Source of the DNA: Eutypella sp. D-1
Taxonomy: Eukaryota; Ascomycota; Sordariomycetes; Xylariales; Diatrypaceae
Length of the DNA stretch: 64,000 nucleotides
Assembly: GCA_023313575.1 (NCBI GenBank)
Contig: JAJTTP010000022.1
Location: 558,001 to 622,000, forward strand
Direction of reading: 5' to 3'
Shown: piece by piece, positions 23,886-35,588 of the stretch
Layout of the letters: each line of letters starts with the position of its first letter
Numbering within the stretch: the first letter of the stretch is position 1
Notes under the pieces: generated by a model
What the model was told of the DNA's origin: nothing
Databases searched by the model: none
The model's input: only the letters and a program-made list of their open reading frames with translations
Made by a program: the position numbers and the translations under genes

Positions 23886-24551
23886 GTGAGGACGAAGTGT
23901 GTTGGAAGACTTTGGGGGAGAGTTTTTCCTTAGTTGATCATAAAATCACGATGTCTCTGGTGCATTGTTAGGGATCTTGGGCGCAGAGTGAGAGATAGTA
24001 GCAGGAGAGTCACTGCGAGGGCACTGTAGTATAGGTAGAGGTCGAATAGTTATTGAACTCTGGCCTCTTTCTAAAGCCCATGGGGGCGAAGCCCCCCTAC
24101 TTATAGATAATCCTAGTCTATCGTAGCCTGCAGAACAGGGGGGGGGGGAGGGGGGAGGGCGCTGGTAGCGCCCCTGTCCCTTTATCACGTGATATGCATG
24201 GGCCACTGAATAGCTTTATTTTGGGTGCTACGAGCATGTGTGCGAGATTTGCGGTGTATATTTCAAGCAGGGGCTGATCGAGCAGTCCAGTATATCTGAC
24301 ACAGCTTGACGGGTGACTAAAGGGGATCAAATGCTCTTGGGGATTATGACCTAGGAGGCCCTGCGAGATGGCTACCTTATGGCCTACATTTTGAGCCACG
24401 GACGATAGTCCACTAAAGTTTGCTCCATTCTTCTCATGTGTAATGAATATTGCAGTGTGTAGGTTTTCATTCTTCTTGCTCATCTATAAAAGTCCCTCTT
24501 CTTTGCGCATGCGTAAAGGTTTGATCAAGAGCTAACATATTTGACTCTTTA
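23886..24551. other. Convergent 3' spacer with hairpins and a 12-base palindrome
   Basis: Lies between the stop codons of the paraoxonase-like gene and the F-box/ankyrin gene. It contains a GGGGGC-GAA-GCCCCC hairpin (24082-24096), a 7-bp stem hairpin (24157-24173) and the perfect palindrome TATCACGTGATA (24183-24194), with a G-rich run between them. A minus-strand frame at 24118-24483 has no recognisable content. It may hold transcript-end signals or a decayed small mobile element. Confidence 0.5.
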
Positions 24552-26237
24552 CTACCGGTTGGATTGGCGTGGTTGCTGGCATTCCAAGAATCCCTGTGTT
24601 AGCTGCTGCGCCGTAACCCCCCCATACTCCTGCAACAACCTCACCTTCCACTCCTTGGAGTACGAGCTCCCTGCCATGTCTAAAGCGGTGAGACCCGACT
24701 CATTCCTCAAGTTCACATCAACAGCTCTCTGCTCCAGGAGAAGCTTGAACATACGCTCGGGAAACCAGTGGGACTCCGCAGCTACGTGCAGTGACGAGGT
24801 GCCCTCCCAATCGAAGCATTCCGCATCGGTGACTTTCCGGGGGTCCCGGGGTCCTAACCCGATCCGATTCTTGATGATGTATTCCATGGACGCCGTGTGC
24901 CGGGTCCCCATGTACCGCTTTATTAGTTTTTGGGTGCACAAGCAAATCGTATCGGGGCCATCCCATAACGCCTCGGGCGACCGTTCCAGGGTTTCCAGGA
25001 TCTTCTCAGCGTATGGCCGCCAACCATCCCTTCGGAAACATCTTAGCAACACATCCGCATCGACCTTGGCCCCGAGCTCAACCAAACGCATCATATTATC
25101 ACCCATCCAATACTGGACGGCCCACTGTAGAGGTGTACGATTCGATCGGTCCCATGTATCAAGGTTAGCTCCGTGGCTTTTCAGAATCCGCAGCACCTCT
25201 ATCCCTTTGTTTGATGCCGAAGCCAAATGTAACGGGGTTGCCATATCAAAGTGCCAGCTCGGTAAGTCGACGTCGACCCCTCCAGCGAGCAACTCTTCAA
25301 GAATTGAGCACTGTCCAAAAACGGAAGCCAGGTGCACTGGCGATACTAGATGCCATTTAAGCGCTAAATCCTCGTCGTAGAATTCCATCAGAAAATGAGC
25401 TATCTTCTGGTGTCCGTTGGCTATCGCCAGCCCGAGAGCATCGATAGCAAATCTAGGGGAAGATCTACGTAGCCAACAGATAGAATAGCTCTCTTTCATT
25501 GTACCAGGGACAATGAAGTTCACGATCTTAGGGAGAGAGAGTTCCGATACCTCCGGGAAGATCCTCGCCTGCCTTGCATTGATGTAGTAGAAGTACCTAG
25601 AAGGGTGTCTCTTTGAAGAACCGGCGTCTACCAGAAGCTTCACGATGTCAAAGTGACCGTTCTGTGACGCCAAGTGAATCGCCGTCTCTCCGATGGGGTT
25701 CTTGGCATCTATAAACTTGGGCCACGTAGTTCTAGATACCTGAAGGAGCCTACTGGCCACCGTAGTGTACCCATGCGCAGCAGCCTGATGGAGCGGGCTG
25801 TCTCGTGACATCCGATGGCGGCGGAAGAAATCTCGCCAGGGGGTATCCGGGAGTATCCCCGGTAAAGTTGTTTGTGCAGAACCATGAACTCGCCTGATAT
25901 TTTCGGCCAAGATCAACAACCGAGCGGCAGATCTTGTATCAAGAGAAGGTAGTAAAGTGGTGTTTGGTACGAACTTCCGCACATCTTCGATAATCTCCGA
26001 TTTTTTCGACTGTTCGATAGCCGTAGTGTATAGCTCAACGCTCATGATTCTCCAGAGGGTCCGGCTCGATGTGGCGAGTGAGTATATATCTTGGAGATTA
26101 CGTAGAAAATGTTTCCCTACTAGCCATAGTATTTCATTCGATAGGACTTGGGGCTTCTCGTTCATTTCTGCGGCATCCCGTGTGTTGGTGATGGAAATTT
26201 CGTCGTTCTCCATAGATGGTTTCAAAGGCCGAAACAT
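24552..26237 (-). CDS. F-box and ankyrin-repeat protein
   Basis: Single-exon gene of 561 aa. An F-box-like segment lies near aa 30-70 (QVLSNEILWLVGKHF, then IYSLATSSRTLW), so it may recruit a target to an SCF ubiquitin ligase, although this is not proven. Ankyrin repeats follow from about aa 150. Visible cores include SPLHQAAAHGYTTVASRLL, GETAIHLASQNGHFDIVKLL, SPVHLASVFGQCSILEELL, TPLHLASASNKGIEVLRIL, TPLQWAVQYW and SSLHVAAESHWFPERMFKLL, ending with LTALDMAGSSYSKEWKVRLL. No signal peptide or membrane segment is visible. The start was chosen at the most upstream Met; a second Met lies eight residues later. It lies on the same strand as the STAND/ankyrin gene upstream, suggesting an ankyrin-rich accessory island. 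Such genes are lineage-specific and rapidly evolving in fungi. Confidence 0.82.
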   Translation of the reverse strand: MFRPLKPSMENDEISITNTRDAAEMNEKPQVLSNEILWLVGKHFLRNLQDIYSLATSSRTLWRIMSVELYTTAIEQSKKSEIIEDVRKFVPNTTLLPSLDTRSAARLLILAENIRRVHGSAQTTLPGILPDTPWRDFFRRHRMSRDSPLHQAAAHGYTTVASRLLQVSRTTWPKFIDAKNPIGETAIHLASQNGHFDIVKLLVDAGSSKRHPSRYFYYINARQARIFPEVSELSLPKIVNFIVPGTMKESYSICWLRRSSPRFAIDALGLAIANGHQKIAHFLMEFYDEDLALKWHLVSPVHLASVFGQCSILEELLAGGVDVDLPSWHFDMATPLHLASASNKGIEVLRILKSHGANLDTWDRSNRTPLQWAVQYWMGDNMMRLVELGAKVDADVLLRCFRRDGWRPYAEKILETLERSPEALWDGPDTICLCTQKLIKRYMGTRHTASMEYIIKNRIGLGPRDPRKVTDAECFDWEGTSSLHVAAESHWFPERMFKLLLEQRAVDVNLRNESGLTALDMAGSSYSKEWKVRLLQEYGGVTAQQLTQGFLECQQPRQSNR

Positions 26238-26911
26238 GATGCCGTACTTGCGTCTGTCTTCACGGATATTCAGGTTTCAAAATGCTTTGATAAACTTTGA
26301 AGACTGTTATGAGTGTGTCTAATCTGGAATCTCGCAGATTTAAAGAGGTTTTTGGTGTGTAGAGAGTGTACCTCATTAGATTAATTGAAACCACCTAAGA
26401 GTTACTTTGTGCAGGCTGGAGGGATAAACGTGATTTATCTATATAACAGTAACTTGTACGAGAAGCGAGTGGACAAAGAGATAAGTGAGGCTGCATGAAT
26501 ACTGATTGGCTATCCACGGGGGACATTTGTTTGCTCTACATCCTGTAAATAAAGCACCAACGCATTACGGTTACACACCGAAGATTCGTGCTGGTCTGAA
26601 ACGTGTGGAATATATTATATGGCACAGCAAACACCAAAAGATGCATCGTATTGCTGTTTGCATAGTTTGGCCAGTCAAGTGCCATCTGAAGCGAGCCAGT
26701 ACCACAGCTGCATTACTCTGTCATCCCAGTCAAACACATGCTTACGCATGCCAGCAGGCATCACATCTCACTGGCCAGTATCATCTCGAGCAAGGTAGAT
26801 GTGACCATGTACACTGCAGTGGTCGGGGCCGAACCCAAACCTAGTAGTAACATGATAGTCAGCTTGCCAAAGATCTTGGTGATACTTACCTTCCCTGTCT
26901 GGCTCCAGGGT
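26238..26911. other. Spacer between ankyrin gene and small orphan gene
   Basis: No gene is supported. The DNA is of middling base composition with few simple repeats, unlike the spacers of the first 23 kb. It must contain the promoter of the F-box/ankyrin gene near its left edge. Confidence 0.5.
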
Positions 26912-27271
26912 TCACACTGTGGCTGTGTTGTTCGGAACCTCTGTGACCTGGACAAAGCTGAAGCCAAACTGTGTAGCTAAACGGTGAAGTGCCATCTCGC
27001 ATTCATAACGAGAGAACATATTGCCTTCATTATCCGTAAGCCCTTCTTTCCACTCGATTATTGGAGCCCAGTCTATGCCGAGCTCGATAGTTATAAATGA
27101 GAACTCCTGTGCCTTCCAAGCGAACAGTTCTCGCTGCTCGTCAGGCTGTGCATATCCTCCTTGGGGTAGTGGCATTCCGGGTACGTAAGTCCACGGACGA
27201 CTCGTCCTTGGTAGAGTATCTGCGACAGCTAAAGTCCGGATGAGAATCGGTTTAGTACTCGTGGGACCCAT
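26912..27271 (-). CDS. Small hypothetical protein, 119 aa
   Basis: A 119-codon frame with balanced amino-acid composition and no low complexity. It begins MGPTSTKPILIRTLAV and contains a Trp/Pro-rich part (SRPWTYVPGMPLP) and a charged part (FAWKAQEFSF, IEWKEGLTDNEGN). I do not recognise a domain. There is no signal peptide or membrane segment, so a soluble protein is expected. The composition looks coding, but the gene is small and the end may be wrong: a CAG and a GTAAG lie near the 3' end, so a spliced extension is possible. It sits between two ankyrin genes on the same strand. Confidence 0.45.
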   Translation of the reverse strand: MGPTSTKPILIRTLAVADTLPRTSRPWTYVPGMPLPQGGYAQPDEQRELFAWKAQEFSFITIELGIDWAPIIEWKEGLTDNEGNMFSRYECEMALHRLATQFGFSFVQVTEVPNNTATV

Positions 27272-27977
27272 TGTGCTGCGAGGAATGTGTTGTCATTATC
27301 TTTGAATGAGCGCATACAGTAAATTTTAAAAGATAGTTGAATATTGTAAACGCCTGCAGAGCATGCTGATATGAGTTAGGATGCCAAAACAACTTCACGA
27401 GGCAGAGTAAGTAATACATCATCTCCCCCGCTACAATGAACCGCCGTGTTTTAATTATAACACCTGTGCTACGACTATGTCAAAGGGGCCCTTGAAATAG
27501 TAAAATCCCAAATCTGAGTGAAAGAAATAACAATAGGATTGTTCCTTGAGCCAAGACATCGCACTGTCATGGGCTGTCGTGGGTAGCATTTGCGTTAGAG
27601 TCTAGTAGTGAAACTATTTATCATAGACTGTTCCGAATAGGGGTAAAGGGGGTAATGATTCCGCCCTACATCTTGTGTGTCTTATACGTGGACAGCGTCC
27701 ATTTAGTACGCAACCTGTTATAAAACCCTGCGTTGTTCTAGCCGCACACAATGCGCTAAGGTAAACTTCGATAAAATGTAGTATTTATTAGAGCATCTCA
27801 TAGTCTTTCTACATACGCACTCTTCTAGGTAAGATGAATATGTGAAGAGTGAAGTCATTTGTTAGAAGATGATAATATGCCGTTCCTGTTACGCCTTGAT
27901 ATTCAGCACATACTATTCTCCATCGCCTCGAAGATCGTTCACCTAACAAGTCCCCAATTGTTGATCGCTTAGCAGCC
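27272..27977. other. Spacer upstream of the small orphan and downstream of the STAND gene
   Basis: Nothing coding is seen. The minus-strand frame at 27809-28042 overlaps the 3' end of the STAND gene in another phase and is a shadow. Confidence 0.5.
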
Positions 27978-30900
27978 TTAGCCTTCCCGATGTTTCGGTA
28001 CATCGGTGTGAAGAGGCAGATCGCTTTTCTCTTCAGCCCCAAATTTCGCTAGAAGCTCGACGATCCTAACGTTTCCATTGATCCTCGCGACTGTTAACGG
28101 TGTTTCTCCCCTTTCATTCAACGCGTTGATATCGGCGCCACCGTCCACCAACATCTTGACGATTCCGTCCAGATGATTGATAGGCCGCCTCCTTTCGGGA
28201 TTCGCACCCATCAGATGGAGGGCAGTGGCGTCCTCCCAGTCCCGCGCGCCCACTTGCATCCCGGCCTTCAGTAATTCTTTAACTGGTCCACCGTAACTTT
28301 GTGTCACAATATGGAGTGGAGTCCTACCCTTGAAGTCTCTCTCGTTGATGTTCCCGCCGGCCTTCACCAAAGCCCAAACCAGCTCGGGTCCCCTAATGTA
28401 ATGGAATGCCGTGCACCCTTGATTATCCCTGACATTTACGTCAACCCCCTTCTCGAGTAAGAGTTGGGCATTCCGATAACGGTTAAGAGACATAGCTATA
28501 TGGAGTGGCGTCTCCCCCGCTGAATTCCGTGGGTTTATATCTATAGCATTCTCCAAAATGTACTCCAGATTAGACCACTGCCAGGCCCAGCTTCTCAATA
28601 CAGCCCGGTGGAGTGGTGTACCTCCATCTGGAAATCTTCTGTTGAGTAGATCATGGTCAGGGAGTGTACGTAGTATAAAAGGTATGACTTCCGCCGAAGC
28701 CCATGGTATGGCGCAATGTAAAGCGGCAACAGCATGCTCGTCCAAGGCTTCCGCTCTTGACACGTGGCTTATGAGACGCTTTTTAATCTTATTGCCGTTA
28801 CGCTGGGGTGCACCGTGAAGTGCAAAATCAAGCGCGTTACGGACAGCATTCTCAGGTTGTTCGAATAGGTCTCGCCTGGACGAGTTCAGGAACAGCTCAA
28901 CGATCTCACAATTGCCGAGTTTGATCGCATAATGAAGAGAATTTCGAAGCTTTCCATATGGCGTTTGGCTTGCTGTTGGGTATGGATGACGTGCTAGATA
29001 AGGACCAATTGTTGATTCGAGGATGGCCTTGGTGATATTCACAGATTCGTTTCTTATAGCGTCATGTAGAGGGTTCGGTCTGTGCGAGCTGGGCAGATTA
29101 TACGTATCCATCATACCAAGGATGAACGAGGTCGTGTCCAGTTTCCCCGAATACACAGCCAAGTGCAGGGGTGTTGTTGCATATCTATTTATCATTTCTT
29201 TGCAATCTCTTCCGAGTTTAAGCAAGCTGGCTGCGGATGGAAGTCGATGCTGGCCTGTCTCCATCCTTGGTATGAACCCGCCATATGTACCCTCGTGGAG
29301 GAGATGGTGCAGATTATACTTTTCGAGCAACACCTTGAGTGTAGAGAGATGGCCACCCATAACTGCCCAGTGGACAATGTTTCCGAATCCGTCTTTTGAC
29401 TCCAGTCGATAACAATCATCGATCGATATCAAGGATTCAAGGAGGTGGTCGAGTCCGAAGTACGCATACATGCTTAGCACATAAACGTGAATATTCCAAC
29501 CTGGGTTAAAGAGTACTAAATACTTGTTATCTTCGAATATGATATCCTTTGGCCAGTCTAGGAATGGGTCGAAGATTTGGGGGTTTTTTAAGGCCCACTG
29601 AAGAAAAATTCGAAATGCGTAATATATGTTGTCTTGCGAAACTGTGAACACCCCTATTGCATCTTCCAGTTCTACTCGGATTGCGTCTTCTTCCTGGTTT
29701 TCCCTGTGATACGGATAAGCCGTGAAGAAGAGCCTCGCATGCTGACCCCAGTTAGTAGAGGCATAGACCTGCAATGGTACTGTTTGCCTCCGCGGCCAGT
29801 ATTTACAGCCTCCCTCGATCGTCGGAGGAAAGGCGAATATGTCGAGGCAGAGGAACTTAACGCATGATATTGCGAGGTCGGCATGGCCGTACGGAAACAA
29901 GCTAGTCCGCTTCTGCATGAAGTACTCTTGAGTTGTGTAATGAACGAAGCGGACAGCATCGCTCGAGGAATCAGGTATGACCAGTCCACCACAGGCCGTC
30001 AAAACCAACTCGGTGGAGATTAGGCAATCTTCCTCGATCTCCTCTTCCAGGTCGAACGAGACCGCATACTGCAGTTCTATCAACGAGAGCGGGCGCAGGG
30101 AATTGGTGAGCCACAGGAGAACTCGCAAGGCCAACTTCTCGTCGTCCGGATTCTGGCTCTTGATGCGCTCCAAGGCTTGGTTGTAGGTCTCCTTCACGGC
30201 ATCCTTGCCTTCAGGCAAAGTCTTCAAAGCCTTGCGCACTGCCTTCGGGCTGAGTTTAGTAGATAGTGTCTCTAGATGAAGTCGCGCCAGAAGGAACCTG
30301 GGCTCGATCAGCAGTTGCTCTCAGCAACAACAGGCGGAGGGGATTAAGGAGAAGTGGAGATCTACATTCCCTGTGCTTTTTGGATAATCATATCTGTGAT
30401 TTCTCTGTGCAAAGAATTATCCTTCCTTGTATGCTGACTGAGACGGGTTTCTCCTTTGATGCTGCCAGCGATGAATGTGTTGAGGTCTGAATCCCTCGCG
30501 CTGATTCGCAGTTCTTGGCTATGCTTTATCCCTGATGAATCGGCTTCGACGATGAATCTGGACATAATGAGCACATTCACATTCGGGCCTAGTGCTTGGA
30601 GTGCTCCCACTAGATCTGCGCGGTAGTTGGTCTCGAATTCGTCCAGGGCGTCGATAAGAACGAACACTCGCTTGTGCCTAGTGACCTCCTCGTGGAGGAG
30701 GTCAACCATTTGACCCTTGTTAGGGCGCACAGAGCGGCTAATATATTTAGCGTCCAGTTGCTTGCAATCTTTCTCATCTAGCAGGCAGCCCCTCACGAGC
30801 TGGGCCCACAGACTGGCCAGCACGTTCGGTACTGTTTGCATTTCTTGTTCCTTATAATCACCGAACGCATAGATGACCTTTACATCGCCATTAGACGTAT

Positions 30901-31683
30901 ACTCCGCCTGCAGGTGATCGATCGCTGTGGATATCAATATCGTTTTTCCCGCCCCGGGGATGCCTGGACACCACAGCATAGACCCTGGCTTCTCCTTCCA
31001 ATCTAGGAACTCAGGGGCATGTAGGAACCACCCCCCCGTTCCTGGTTGCCTTGCGGAAAGCATGTCGCTAAGTTTAGACCTGAAATCATGGGTAGCGATG
31101 AACGAAACAACCTTTTCCTGGTATTCTATACGCTCTTTCTGCTTAACAACCTCCGCTGCCGCATCCGTCTTGTCGTTAATGGTATTGGTATCGCTCTTGA
31201 TGGAGGTGGTAAGTTGCCTGCACTTCACGCATTAGCGATTTGCAACTACTAACCAGCCGTTTCTGATACTTACACAAGGCTGTCGTCCAAGGCTAGCCCG
31301 ACGAGGAAGTTCAATCGCTGGACTCGCTCAACAATGTCTTTAAGCTTCCCCTTATTAATGGGCCAGAGCATTTGGTTACCGAGCTTCTTCAGACCTTTGG
31401 CGTCAAGTTCGAGCTCCTTGGCTAGGTCCGCCAGCGCCCTCTCTACCTGCACAATTTGATTGCCTACTGTCTCGTCCACTGTGATCTTCCAACTCTGAGA
31501 CGTCCTCGAATCCTCAACCCGCTGCTTGAGGCGGAGCAGTAGATGTATGTTATTGGCGGCCTCGGTGGCTAGCTCAACTGTTTCTTTCGGGGCATTCTTG
31601 GCCGTGTTGACATACTGGACGACCTTGGCTGTGACATCGACAAGGGTTACGAGAGCGGAGACGAAACCGACGACTTCTGCCAT
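27978..31683 (-). CDS. STAND (NLR-like) NTPase with N-terminal fungal domain, NACHT and ankyrin repeats
   Basis: NLR-architecture signalling ATPase; fungal relatives act in heterokaryon incompatibility and probably non-self recognition. The model joins 31274-31683, 30366-31217 and 27978-30297 and gives 1193 aa; introns are 56 and 68 nt. The N-terminal helical domain (MAEVVGFVSALVTLVDVTAK, about aa 1-130) is of the type found before NACHT in fungal STAND proteins; I cannot name its Pfam class with certainty. NACHT has Walker A GIPGAGKT (aa 222-229) and Walker B VFVLIDALDEF (aa 321-331). A winged-helix-like part (LLWLTNSLRPLSLIELQYAV) follows, then about ten ankyrin repeats to the C-terminus (for example GETPLHIAMSLNRYRNAQLL). 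The second intron restores the typical junction QGMFLLARLHLE. The start at 31683 was preferred to the upstream in-frame Met at 31800 because MAEVVGF is the family start. All NTPase motifs are intact. Confidence 0.88.
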
Positions 31684-33480
31684 GGCATGTAAAGGTGGCG
31701 TGGAACTCAATAGATAATCGCTTCGATTTCTAACAATTGCATTTCGTGTCTGATGAAGTGTTTGGGATGCAAGTTGGAAGAAACTCCAGGGGTAAACCAT
31801 TCGGCTTGTGTGATAAAAGCTCGTTTATGAGGGGTAGTTGGTGCTACCTAATCTTCGGAAGTAGGCGTAATGGTGCCTTATAATCAACCTGATCACCATC
31901 TTATAGGTAATAGCAGTAGTATTCGCGACCAATTCGATAGACAATGTAGCATCAGACTTGGACTCATGATAGGCGAGTGCAGTGGCTGTGCCCGTGCTGC
32001 CCAATAATCTCGCTCCCCTGGAAGTAGTTACATCGTCTCTGCATGATGAGGTGGTAATGGTGGAGTAGCCCCCTGGCCTGCTGACCAGTGCAGTATGCTG
32101 CTGAAAACGTAACAAGCCTGGCGACTCTTCCTCGTCTACATAGAGTGTTGCGAGGGTCTGGGTCCTCGCTAGCGGCAAAGGATGTCCAGGGCCTCCAACG
32201 TCAAAATAGAGAAGTGCGTAAGAGATCGTTGCAGTGCTGGGATTTGCAAGCAGCTACCATGTACTTCAAATAGTTACGTAGTAATACTAGGAAGACCATG
32301 AAGGCCCTTGGGATCAAATACATTAATCAAACGTGCGATACCTTTTACCTGGGTTAAGATCGTTGAACTCTTCCAGACCAAGTATGCCGGGCACTTCTCT
32401 GGATATCTTCCAGAGGAGTGGGTCCTATGGGTTGACCTGGGCCACCTTGGTGACATAGAGTGTATACTGTACCAACGTCGCAGAAGAATCGCACAAGTGC
32501 ATCAAGGGTAGTTGTGACTCAAAAAGGCGATGGGGCGGGGGAGGGGGAGAGGGTTCTTGGCTACTTAGAGGAGAACGTAGTTGATAGATCCAGCAAGTTA
32601 ATGCCCAAATCTTCACCTTGGACTTCAATTTTTCCCATTCTTCTACATTTACATCGGTCGACAAGTTATCACACTCACATGATATATCCTACTCGAACTG
32701 GGGTATTATAATAATGGACGGGGCGCCCTGTGGCAAAGAGGCTCCGTTTCTAGTATGCCGAGCATATACCTTGAAATAGTTATTTACCCATCGACAGACA
32801 CATTACCACCACCCTTGTCGATCCTAGCAGAAAACCGGACAGGCAGGACAGGACATCAGGTGAAGCTCATCAAGACCCGTCAAAAACTAATTGACAATGA
32901 AAATGGTTCAATGCCTAGCTATGTATCTGCGGGTGGCTTGCGTACTGACCCATTTTCTTTGGCAACCACTTAGCCGTCTAGTCTTTTCCCTAGGCCGTAC
33001 AGCCACCCCACCCCGCTCCGCCCCGCCTCCGAAGATCTCCACACTATACTACGGCTGACTGTTGCACCGGAGGACTAAAAGGGGGCGGGGTTAACAACAC
33101 AAGTTGGCCGAACACATAGATGGACAGTTCATCGTATTCAAATCAACAGAAGGTACTATGGCGCTAATAATCGAGGAGCGTAGGTAGGTAGTATGCAGTG
33201 ATATCGCAAGGCGCCACTAACTTTGAGTACATTAGGAGGTAGAAGCAAAAAAGTTGATAAATCGATGGTGTAAAAGAACTCCGACCGCACCGCACCCGCA
33301 CCGCGCCACACGGAACCGAATCCGGGCCCCTGGTATCACTTCATTAAAATACTCCATGAACCATATCCATGTATCTATCTATCTATCTACGCGCGCATGT
33401 AAAAAGCGATGATCTATCTCACGCTTCGCGCATCTAGCTAATATCGCAGAAAGCAAAGGAAGGAAGGGGGGAGGGGGGCA
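31684..33480. other. 1.8-kb spacer between STAND gene and conserved orphan
   Basis: Contains the STAND promoter on the left and the orphan's 3' flank on the right. Short frames (31825-32178, 32425-32664, 32755-32973) show no motifs or splice logic. A run of CTAT units near 33.37 kb and a GGAAGG run near 33.46 kb mark the return to microsatellite-rich DNA. Confidence 0.5.
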
Positions 33481-35588
33481 TTACGACGCGTCACCGAAGG
33501 TGCGTTCCCACGAAGTCCACCAGACGCCCACGTTCGCCGCGACGACGAGGTCGAGCATCTTGAGCCCGTCCTCCGCGATGACGAGTTTTCCGAGCTTGGC
33601 GCGGGAGCCGCGGTTCCCGCCGCCGGCCTTCTCGCGGCCTAGACTGAGATCGAGCTTCCAGTCTGCCGCCTCGTCGTCCGAATGATGATGCTGGTGTTGG
33701 TGCTGGTGCTGCTCGATCGCGTTGGCGGCTTTGTTCACCAGTTTCTGGAATTGGCCCTGCAGCTGCTCGCGTGCGCGCTGTGCCCCCTCGCCCACCGTGC
33801 TGCTGCGCCGGCTGCGTCCATGGGTGTGACCGTGGGTGTGGGTGTTGCCGTTTCCGTTGTTGCTGTGGCTGTGGTTATGGCTGGTGCCGTTGCTGTTGCT
33901 GTTGTCCTTGAACAGGACCTCGCTAGTCGGTAAATTGAACCTGAGCTCGCTGACGGGGCGCGCGTGTTTCTTGGTACCACCACCGCCGCCACCGCCGCCG
34001 GGACCTCCCTTCGGATTATTCTTATCGGGGGCGTCGGCCCCGCCCTCGACGAGCGGGTTGAATACGTTGCCGGTGAAGTTGGGCAGCATGTGTCTGCACT
34101 CCAGCGAGCGGCCGCCGTTGCCCGTCGCGAACTTGCATTCTCCGCCCCACGGGCTCATGAAAGTGTAGCCGCGCGGCTTGAGGCCCGGCGCCGGCTGCGT
34201 GATGCGAGACGAGTCGGGGGGGCAGCCGGCGCCACTGCCAGTGTCGTTTTCGCCTGCGAGCGATCGGGCCGACGCAGCGCTTCCGTGGCGCGTATGGCTG
34301 CTTGGCCGTGCGCCGGGTCCCGGTGGAGATGTAGGTGAGCCGCTGGACCGCCGGCGCTTGTTGAGCGCGTGTTTGAGATTCGTGGTCCACGAGGGGCTGT
34401 ACGCCATCTTGACCTGGACCTCGAAGCCGCCTACGGCTGGATGCTGGTGTTGCTGCGGTTGCTGCTGCTGTTGTTGCTGGTGGAGTTGGAGCAGCTCGTC
34501 GCCGAGCCGGGAGACCGAACCGGCCCCGGCACTACGGGGTCGCAGGGTATCCAGGCTCTGTCGGATTTCCATCGCGCTCGTCACGCTTGGGCGTGTCGGC
34601 ATATTCCGAAACTTGGCGTAGCCGGATGTTTCGATGTGGATCAGGATCGATGGCGAGGGCTGGTAGTGTCTGTCGTCGCTGAGGTGATCCGGGTCCCAGA
34701 TCTGGAACGAGGCGATCTTGCCCACGTTCCATTGCTCGTCCGATGTCCTGTCCCGTCGTATGAGAGTCAGGGAGAACGGCTTGAATTTATGCTTTGGCGG
34801 TGATGGTGAGCGCATAGGAACGCGGGCTGCTAAGGGAGAAGGTGAGAGATTCGGGGCTGCCTCTGTCGAGAAGGGAATGTTCTCTTGCTGGCTTGGCCGC
34901 GGTGGTAGCGGCGGCGGATTACTCATGGGTGTAGGCGCAAGTATCGTGTTCTGATTATCGTCTGTTGCCATGGACCTGGGGCCTAACGGTTTCCTCTGGA
35001 TAGGGGCGTTGGCTGCCTCTCCTTGTGGTTCAGAAAGTAAATAGTTGGGATCAAGGGCAGGGAGAGACTGCACGTGATCACCATAGGCCTGGCCATCTGG
35101 CCCATCTGGTCTTAATGCTGGATGTAGCGTATGAGTTGCCGGGTCTACAAGAGGCGGCTTTATGTCTTTCAGCTTAGTGGCTGAGGGTACAGGTTTCCGT
35201 TGGATCTGAGTCCGACGGCTCTCCGAGCTCGACCTAGGAGACGAAGAGGCGGCGGCCTGATCGGGAGGGACGAGTAAGTCGTCCCCCGGGCTATCGAAAT
35301 GAACGTAGTACAGTGAGCTGGCGACATCTTCAGCCGTAACGTTCTTGACATGGGGTTTAAAGGGTGAGAGAATGATATCTGCGACGAGGTTAGCTTCAGC
35401 GATAACAACTTTCTAGGATGGAGCATGGGTCGTGATAGTGTGATCTTACCCCGCGTCCCCGGTACTCGTGATATATAAAGAACTAGAGGGTCCTGTTTTT
35501 TCTCCGTTGGGTTGGTAGGATACTGAGGGGGGTGAGAAGCGAGATAGTTCAGCTCGGCAAGCGACCGAGCCTCAACGTGTTCTGCCAT
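33481..35588 (-). CDS. Conserved filamentous-fungal protein of unknown function (low-complexity, 678 aa)
   Basis: The model joins 35450-35588 and 33481-35378 across a 71-nt intron (GGTAAG donor, CGTCGCAG acceptor) and gives 678 aa. The intron is supported because it joins LYISRVPGTR to DIILSPFKPHVKNVTAEDVA and SLYYVHFDSP in one frame. Ordered blocks alternate with disorder: an N-terminal LASHPPQYPTNP segment; a beta-rich part with FKPFSLTLIRRD, WNVGKIASFQIWDP and SILIHIETSGYAKFRN; a central FEVQVKMAYSPSWTTNLKHA followed by YTFMSPWGGECKFATGNGGR and LECRHML; and a C-terminal LVIAEDGLKMLDLVVAANVGVWW. Between them lie polyQ, polyG and His/Asn/Gly-rich stretches. No catalytic motif, signal peptide or clear membrane helix is seen. 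I think related proteins exist across filamentous ascomycetes but know of no assigned function. Confidence 0.75.

Noticed and set aside
31684..31800. Upstream start of the STAND protein at 31800
   Set aside because: The extra 39 residues are not family-like, whereas MAEVVGFVSALVTL at 31683 is the usual fungal STAND N-terminus.
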